64,000 nt of DNA, taken from NCBI GenBank assembly GCA_963966185.1, contig CAWZYM010000126.1, positions 497,001 through 561,000 of the forward strand. The letters are read 5' to 3'. Below, in pieces: positions 57,201-64,000 of the stretch. A model generated the notes under the pieces. That model was not told the DNA's origin. It worked only from the letters and a program-made list of their open reading frames with translations, and searched no databases. The DNA is from Rhabditoides inermis (Eukaryota > Nematoda > Chromadorea > Rhabditida > Rhabditidae). The position numbers and the translations under genes were made by a program. How positions within the stretch are numbered: the first letter of the stretch is position 1; every line of letters starts with the position of its first letter.

Positions 57201-60200
57201 CCTTTTGAGTGTTGTGGTGCAGGTTTTGTCAGTTTTCCTCATCCTTGGTAGGGTCTGCGGGTGTTTAATATATTGTCACAAGCCTCTTGAGTGTTGTAGT
57301 GCAGGTTTTGTCAACTTTCCTCGTCCTTGGTAGGGACTGGGAATGTTTAGTATATTGTCACAAGCCTCTCAAGTGTTGTGGTGCAGGTTTTGCCAATTTT
57401 CCTCATTCTTGGTAGTGACTGCGAGTGTTTAATATACTGTCACAAGCCTTTTGAGTGTTGTGAAGCAGGTTTTGCCAATTTTCCTCATTCTTGGTAGGGA
57501 CTGCGAGTGTTTTATTATATTGTCACAAGCCTCTTGAGTGTTGAAGTGCAGGTTTTGTCAATTTTCCTCATCCTTGGTAGGGACTGGGATTGTTTAATAT
57601 ATTGTCACAAGCCTCTTGAGTGTTGAAGTGCAGGTTTTGTCAATTTTCCTCGTCCTTGGTAGGGACTGGGAATGTTTAGTATATTGTCACAAGCCTCTCA
57701 AGTGTTGTGGTGCAGGTTTTGCCAATTTTCCTCATTCTTGGTAGTGACTGCGAGTGTTTAATATACTGTCACAAGCCTTTTGAGTGTTGTGAAGCAGGTT
57801 TTGCCAATTTTCCTCATTCTTGGTAGGGACTGCGAGTGTTTTATTATATTGTCACAAGCCTCTTGAGTGTTGAAGTGCAGGTTTTGTCAATTTTCCTCAT
57901 CCTTGGTAGGGACTGGGATTGTTTAATATATTGTCACAAGCCTTTCGAGTGTTGTGGTGCAAGTTTTGTCAATTTTCCTCATCCTTGGTAGGGACTGCGA
58001 GTGTTTTATTATATCGTCACAAGCCTTTTGAGTGTTGTAGTGCAGGTTTTGTCAATTTTCCTCATCCTTGGTAGGGACTGGGAATGTTTAATATATTGTC
58101 ACAAGCCTTTCGAGTGTTGTGGTGCAGGTTTTGTCAGTTTTCCTCATCCTTGGTAGGGTCTGCGGGTGTTCAATTTTCTTTGGTAGGGACTGCGGGTGTA
58201 TAATATATATATAAAAAAAACTTGGTAGGGACTGGGAGTGTTTAATATATTGTCACAAGCCTTTCGAGTGTTGTGGTGCAAGTTTTGTCAGTTTTCCTCA
58301 TCCTTGGTAGGGTCTGCGGGTGTTCAATTTATTGTCACAAGCGTTTTGAGTGTTGTGGTGCAGGTTTTGTCAGTTTTCCTCATCTTTGGTAGGGACTGCG
58401 GGTGTATAATATATCGTCACAAGCCACTTCAGTGTTGTGGTGCAGGTTTTGTCAATTTTCCTCATCCTTGGTAGGGACTGCGAGTGTTTTATTTCATCGT
58501 CACAAGCCTTTTGAGTGTTGTAGTGCAGGTTTTGTCAATTTTCCTCATCCTTGGTAGGGACTGGGAATGTTTAATATATTGTCACAAGCCTTTTGAGTGT
58601 TATAGTGTAGGGGACTGCGAGTGTTTAGTATATTGTCACAAGCCTCTCGAATGTTGTGGTGCAGGTTTTGTCATTTTTCCTCATCCTTGGTAGGGTCTGC
58701 GGGTGTTTAATATATTGTCACAAGCCTCTTGAGTGTTGTAGTGCAGGTTTGGTCAATTTTCCTCATCCTTGGTAAGGACTGGGAGTGTTTAGTATATTGT
58801 CACAAGCCTCTCGAGTGTTGTGGTGCAGGTTTTGCCAATTTTCCTCATCCTTGGTAGGGACTGCGGGTGTATAATATATCGTCACTAGCCACTTGAGTGT
58901 TGTGAAGCAGGTTTTGCCAATTTTCCTCATTCTTGGTAGGGACTGGGAATGTTTAATATATTGTCACAAGCCTTTTGAGTGTTAAAGTGTAGGTTTTGTC
59001 AGTTTTCCTCATCCTTGGTAGGGACTGCGGGTGTATAATATATTGTCACAAGCCACTTGAGTGTTGTGGTGCAGGTTTTGTCAGTTTTCCTCATACTTGG
59101 TAGGGTCTGCGGGTGTTTAATATATTGTCACAAGCCTCTTGAGTGTTGTAGTGCAGGTTTTGTCAATTTTCCTCATCCTTGGTAGGGACTGGGAGTGTTT
59201 AGTATATTGTCACAAGCTTCTCGAGTGTTGTGGTGCAGGTTTTGCCAATTTTCCTCATCCTTGGTAGGGACTGCGGGTGTATAATATATCGTCACTAGCC
59301 ACTTGAGTGTTGTGGTGCAGGTTTTGTCAATTTTCCTCATCCTTGGTAGGGACTGCGAGTGTTTAATATACTGTCTTAAGCCTTTTGAGTGTTGTGGTGC
59401 AAGTTTTGCCAATTTTCCTCATCCTTGGTAGGGTCTGCGGGTGTATAATATATCGTCACAAGCCACTTGAGTTTTGTGGTGCAGGTTTTGTCAATTTTCC
59501 TCAACCTTGGTAGGGACTGCGAGTGTTTAATATACTGTCACAAGCCTTTTGAGTGTTGTAGTGTAGGTTTTGTCAGTTTTCCTCATCCTTAGTAGGGTAT
59601 GCGGGTGTTTAATATTTTGTCACAAGCCTTTTAAGTGTTGTAGTGTAGGTTTTGTCAGTTTTTCTCATCCTTGGTAGTGACTGCGAGTGTTTAATATACT
59701 GTCACAAGCCTTTTGAGTGTTGTGAAGCAGGTTTTGCCAATTTTCCTCATTCTTGGTAGGGACTGCGAGTGTTTTATTATATTGTCACAAGCCTCTTGAG
59801 TGTTGAAGTGCAGGTTTTGTCAATTTTCCTCATCCTTGGTAGGGACTGGGAGTGTTTAATATATTGTCACAAGCCTTTCGAGTGTTGTGGTGCAAGTTTT
59901 GTCAGTTTTCCTCATCCTTGGTAGGGTCTGCGGGTGTTCAATTTATTGTCACAAGCGTTTTGAGTGTTGTGGTGCAGGTTTTTTCAGTTTTCCTCATCTT
60001 TGGTAGGGACTGCGGGTGTATAATATATCGTCACAAGCCACTTGAGTGTTGTGGTGCAGGTTTTGTCAATTTTCCTCATCCTTGGTAGGGACTGCGAGTG
60101 TTTTATTTCATCGTCACAAGCCTTTTGAGTGTTGTAGTGCAGGTTTTGTCAATTTTCCTCATCCTTGGTAGGGACTGGGAATGTTTAATATATTGTCACA

Positions 60201-62094
60201 AGCCTTTTGAGTATTATAGTGTAGGTTTTGTCAGTTTTCCTCATCCTTGGTAGGGACTGCGGGTGTATAATATATTGTCACAAGCCACTTGAGTGTTGTG
60301 GTGCAGGTTTTGTCAGTTTTCCTCATCCTTGGTAGGGTCTGCGGGTGTTTAATATATTGTCACAAGCCTCTTGAGTGTTGTAGTGCAGGTTTTGTCAATT
60401 TTCCTCATCCTTGGTAGGGACTGGGAGTGTTTAGTAAATTGTCACAAGCCTCTCGAGTGTTGTGGTGCAGGTTTTTTCAATTTTCCTTATCCTTGGTAGG
60501 GACTGGGAATGTTTAATATATTGTCACAAGCCTTTTGAGTGTTGTGGTGCAGGTTTTGTCAGTTTTCCTCATCCTTGGTAGGGTCTGCGGGTGTTTAATA
60601 TATTGTCACAAGCCTCTTGAGTGTTGTAGTGCAGGTTTTGTCAACTTTCCTCGTCCTTGGTAGGGACTGGGAATGTTTAGTATATTGTCACAAGCCTCTC
60701 GAGTGTTGTGGTGCAGGTTTTGCCAAATTTCCTCATCCTTGGTAGGGTCTACGGGTGTATAATATATCGTCACAAGCCACTTGAGTGTTGTGGTGCAGGT
60801 TTTGTCAATTTTCCTCATCCTTGGTAGGGACTGCGAGTGTTTTATTTCATCGTCACAAGCCTTTTGAGTGTTGTAGTGCAGGTTTTGTCAATTTTCCTCA
60901 TCCTTGGTAGGGACTGGGAATGTTTAATATATTGTCACAAGCCTTTTGAGTATTATAGTGTAGGTTTTGTCAGTTTTCCTCATCCTTGGTAGGGACTGCG
61001 GGTGTATAATATATTGTCACAAGCCACTTGAGTGTTGTGGTGCAGGTTTTGTCAGTTTTCCTCATCCTTGGTAGGGTCTGCGGGTGTTTAATATATTGTC
61101 ACAAGCCTCTTGAGTGTTGTAGTGCAGGTTTTGTCAATTTTCCTCATCCTTGGTAGGGACTGGGAGTGTTTAGTAAATTGTCACAAGCCTCTCGAGTGTT
61201 GTGGTGCAGGTTTTTTCAATTTTCCTTATCCTTGGTAGGGACTGGGAATGTTTAATATATTGTCACAAGCCTTTTGAGTGTTGTGGTGCAGGTTTTGTCA
61301 GTTTTCCTCATCCTTGGTAGGGTCTGCGGGTGTTTAATATATTGTCACAAGCCTCTTGAGTGTTGTAGTGCAGGTTTTGTCAACTTTCCTCGTCCTTGGT
61401 AGGGACTGGGAATGTTTAGTATATTGTCACAAGCCTCTCGAGTGTTGTGGTGCAGGTTTTGCCAAATTTCCTCATCCTTGGTAGGGTCTACGGGTGTATA
61501 ATATATCGTCACAAGCCACTTGAGTTTTGTGGTGCAGGTTTTGTCAATTTTCCTCAACCTTGGTAGGGACTGCGAGTGTTTAATATACTGTCACACGCTA
61601 TTTGAGTGTTGTAGTGTAGGTTTTGTCAGTTTTCCTCATCCTTAGTAGGGTATGCGGGTGTTTAATATTTTGTCACAAGCCTTTTAAGTGTTGTAGTGTA
61701 GGTTTTGTCAGTTTTTCTCATCCTTGGTAGGGACTGCGAGTGTTTAATATACTGTCACAAGCCTTTTTGAGTGTTGTGAAGCAGGTTTTGCCAATTTTCC
61801 TCAATCTTGGTAGGGACTGCGAGTGTTTTATTTTATTGTCACAAGCCTCTTGAGTGTTGAAGTGCAGGTTTTGTCAATTTTCCTCATCCTTGGTAGGGAC
61901 TGGGAATGTTTAATATATTGTCACAAGCCTTTCGAGTGTTGTGGTGCAGGTTTTGTCAGTTTTCCTCATCCTTGGTAGGGACTGCGAATGTATAATATAT
62001 CGTCACAAGCCACTTGAGTGTTGTGGTGCAGGTTTTGTCAATTTTCCTCATCCTTGGTAGGGACTGCGAGTGTTTTATTATATCGTCACAAGCC
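45280..62094 (+). repeat. Nested 4.7-, 6.0- and 10.8-kb satellite repeats
   Basis: A segment of about 4.4 kb occurs three times: about 46916-51360, 51645-56089 and 57687-62094 (offsets 4,729 and 6,042). A longer segment, about 45280-51300, recurs at 56050-62090 (offset 10,771). Inside each, a 739-bp subunit (nine monomers) is doubled (49835/50574, 54564/55303, 60606/61345). This is a hierarchical higher-order structure. Confidence 0.82.
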
Positions 62095-64000
62095 TTTTGA
62101 GTGTTGTAGTGCAGGTTTTGTCAATTTTCCTCATCCTTGGTAGGGACTGCGGGTGTATAATATATTGTCACAAGCCACTTGAGTGTTGTGGTGCAGGTTT
62201 TGTCAGTTTTCCTCATCCTTGGTAGGGTCTGCGGGTGTTTAATATATTGTCACAAGCCTCTTGAGTGTTGTAGTGCAGGTTTTGTCAATTTTCCTCATCC
62301 TTGGTAGGGACTGGGAGTGTTTAGTATATTGTCACAAGCCTCTCGAGTGTTGTGGTGCAGGTTTTGCCAATTTTCCTCATCCTTGGTAGGGACTGCGGGT
62401 GTATAATATATCGTCACTAGCCACTTGAGTGTTGTGGTGCAGGTTTTGTCAATTTTCCTCATCCTTGGTAGGGACTGCGAGTGTTTAATATACTGTCACA
62501 AGCCTTTTGAGTGTTGTGAAGCAGGTTTTGCCAATTTTCCTCATCCTTGGTAGGGACTGGGAGTGTTCAATTTATTGTCACAAGCGTTTTGAGTGTTGTG
62601 GTGCAAGTTTTGCCAATTTTCCTCATCCTTGGTAGGGACTGCGGGTGTATAATATATCGTCACTAGCCACTTGAGTGTTGTGGTGCAGGTTTTGTCAATT
62701 TTCCTCATCCTTGGTAGGGACTGCGAGTGTTTAATATACTGTCACAAGCCTTTTGAGTGTTGTGAAGCAGGTTTTGCCAATTTTCCTCATTCTTGGTAGG
62801 GACTGCGATTGTTTTATTATATTGTCACAAGCCTCTTGAGTGTTGAAGTGCAGGTTTTGTCAATTTTCCTCATCCTTGGTAGGGACTGGGATTGTTTAAT
62901 ATATTGTCACAAGCCTTTCGAGTGTTGTGGTGCAAGTTTTGTCAATTTTCCTCATCCTTGGTAGGGACTGCGAGTGTTTTATTATATCGTCACAAGCCTT
63001 TTGAGTGTTGTAGTGCAGGTTTTGTCAATTTTCCTCATCCTTGGTAGGGACTGGGAATGTTTAATATATTGTCACAAGCCTTTCGAGTGTTGTGGTGCAG
63101 GTTTTGTCAGTTTTCCTCATCCTTGGTAGGGTCTGCGGGTGTTTATTATATCGTCACAAGCCTTTTGAGTGTTGTAGTGCAGGTTTTGTCAATTTTCCTC
63201 ATCCTTGGTAGGGACTGGGAGTGTTTAGTAAATTGTCACAAGCCTCTCGAGTGTTGTGGTGCAGGTTTTTTTCAATTTTCCTTATCCTTGGTAGGGACTG
63301 GGAATGTTTAATATATTGTCACAAGCCTTTTGAGTGTTGTGGTGCAGGTTTTGTCAGTTTTCCTCATCATTGGTAGGGTCTGCGGGTGTTTAATATATTG
63401 TCACAAGCCTCTTGAGTGTTGTAGTGCAGGTTTTGTCAACTTTCCTCGTCCTTGGTAGGGACTGGGAATGTTTAGTATATTGTCACAAGCCTCTCGAGTG
63501 TTGTGGTGCAGGTTTTGCCAAATTTCCTCATCCTTGGTAGGGTCTACGGGTGTATAATATATCGTCACAAGCCACTTGAGTGTTGTGGTGCAGGTTTTGT
63601 CAATTTTCCTCATCCTTGGTAGGGACTGCGAGTGTTTTATTTCATCGTCACAAGCCTTTTGAGTGTTGTAGTGCAGGTTTTGTCAATTTTCCTCATCCTT
63701 GGTAGGGACTGGGAATGTTTAATATATTGTCACAAGCCTTTTGAGTATTATAGTGTAGGTTTTGTCAGTTTTCCTCATCCTTGGTAGAGACTGCGGGTGT
63801 ATAATATATTTTCACAAGCCACTTGAGTGTTGTGGTGCAGGTTTTGTCAGTTTTCCTCATCCTTGGTAGGGTCTGCGGGTGTTTAATATATTGTCACAAG
63901 CCTCTTGAGTGTTGTAGTGCAGGTTTTGTCAATTTTCCTCATCCTTGGTAGGGACTGGGAGTGTTTAGTAAATTGTCACAAGCCTCTCGAGTGTTGTGGT

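Larger units (their letters stand above)
27661..64000 (+). repeat. 82-bp satellite array, main block
   Basis: About 36 kb, roughly 440 monomers of the same 82-bp satellite as at 396-8744, all in one orientation and without any gene. It continues past the window end. Period is measured between successive CCTCATCCTTGGTAGGGACT. Variants recur in fixed order, giving nested blocks listed separately. Rare length variants include a deletion monomer (GTTATAGTGTAGGGGACTGC) and a monomer with a TATATATA plus A-run. Repeated 60-80 codon frames starting MFNILSQAF or MRKIDKTC are monomer artefacts. Confidence 0.97.

Noticed and set aside
27661..64000. Dozens of recurring 60-84 codon frames such as MFNILSQAFRVLWC and MRKIDKTCTTTLKW
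   Set aside because: They follow the satellite monomers exactly, stop and start with monomer variants, exist on both strands and have no codon or splice signals.
27661..64000. CENP-B-box-like motif in the 82-bp monomer
   Set aside because: The monomer has no match to the core TTCG...A..CGGG pattern. A centromere role is therefore not claimed.

Overview
The window looks like a eukaryotic, probably nematode, chromosome segment: about 19 kb of gene-bearing DNA (8.75-27.66 kb) sits between two large blocks of one 82-bp tandem satellite. The nematode assignment is an inference. It rests on spliceosomal introns of 44-60 nt, TTTCAG-type acceptors (one directly before an ATG, as in spliced-leader trans-splicing), a pair of small secreted proteins resembling the nematode C6 cysteine domain, and a BEL/Pao LTR retrotransposon. 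No rRNA, tRNA or CRISPR was recognised, and nothing is bacterial.

Layout. 1-8744: the 82-bp satellite mixed with short runs of a GC-rich 87-bp satellite, rearranged as direct copy - inverted copy - direct copy. 8745-20219: two tandem copies of a gene block (copy 1 8745-13590, copy 2 about 13591-20219). In order each holds: the 3' exons of an SLC2A-type sugar transporter (seven exons in copy 2; only the last two in copy 1, where satellite replaces the rest); a three-exon C6-like secreted protein gene, intact in both; a possible minus-strand exon next to a GTT microsatellite; an unrecognised membrane-protein gene broken in each copy by a different insertion; a minus-strand exon intact only in copy 2; an uncertain plus-strand frame; and a minus-strand terminal exon. 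20220-21250: spacer with a 21-bp perfect palindrome and other inverted repeats. 21254-21545: two 3'-terminal exons of a plus-strand gene. 21881-27433: four exons of a further gene whose fourth exon is split by a full-length LTR element (22590-27353) with identical 261-bp LTRs and a 5-bp target duplication. 27661-64000: uninterrupted 82-bp satellite organised in nested multi-kilobase blocks.

The genes do not form a pathway. The shared story is structural: a gene block duplicated in tandem, genes lost through insertions, a recent retrotransposon hit in an exon, and satellite cutting into genes on both sides. Short open frames inside the satellites are frame accidents of the monomers and are not annotated. 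I found no clear novel defence or catalytic system. The strongest leads are the exonic, RT-less but very recent retrotransposon, the common upstream module shared by two different gene families, the fast-changing C6-like pair, and the inverted satellite rearrangement.
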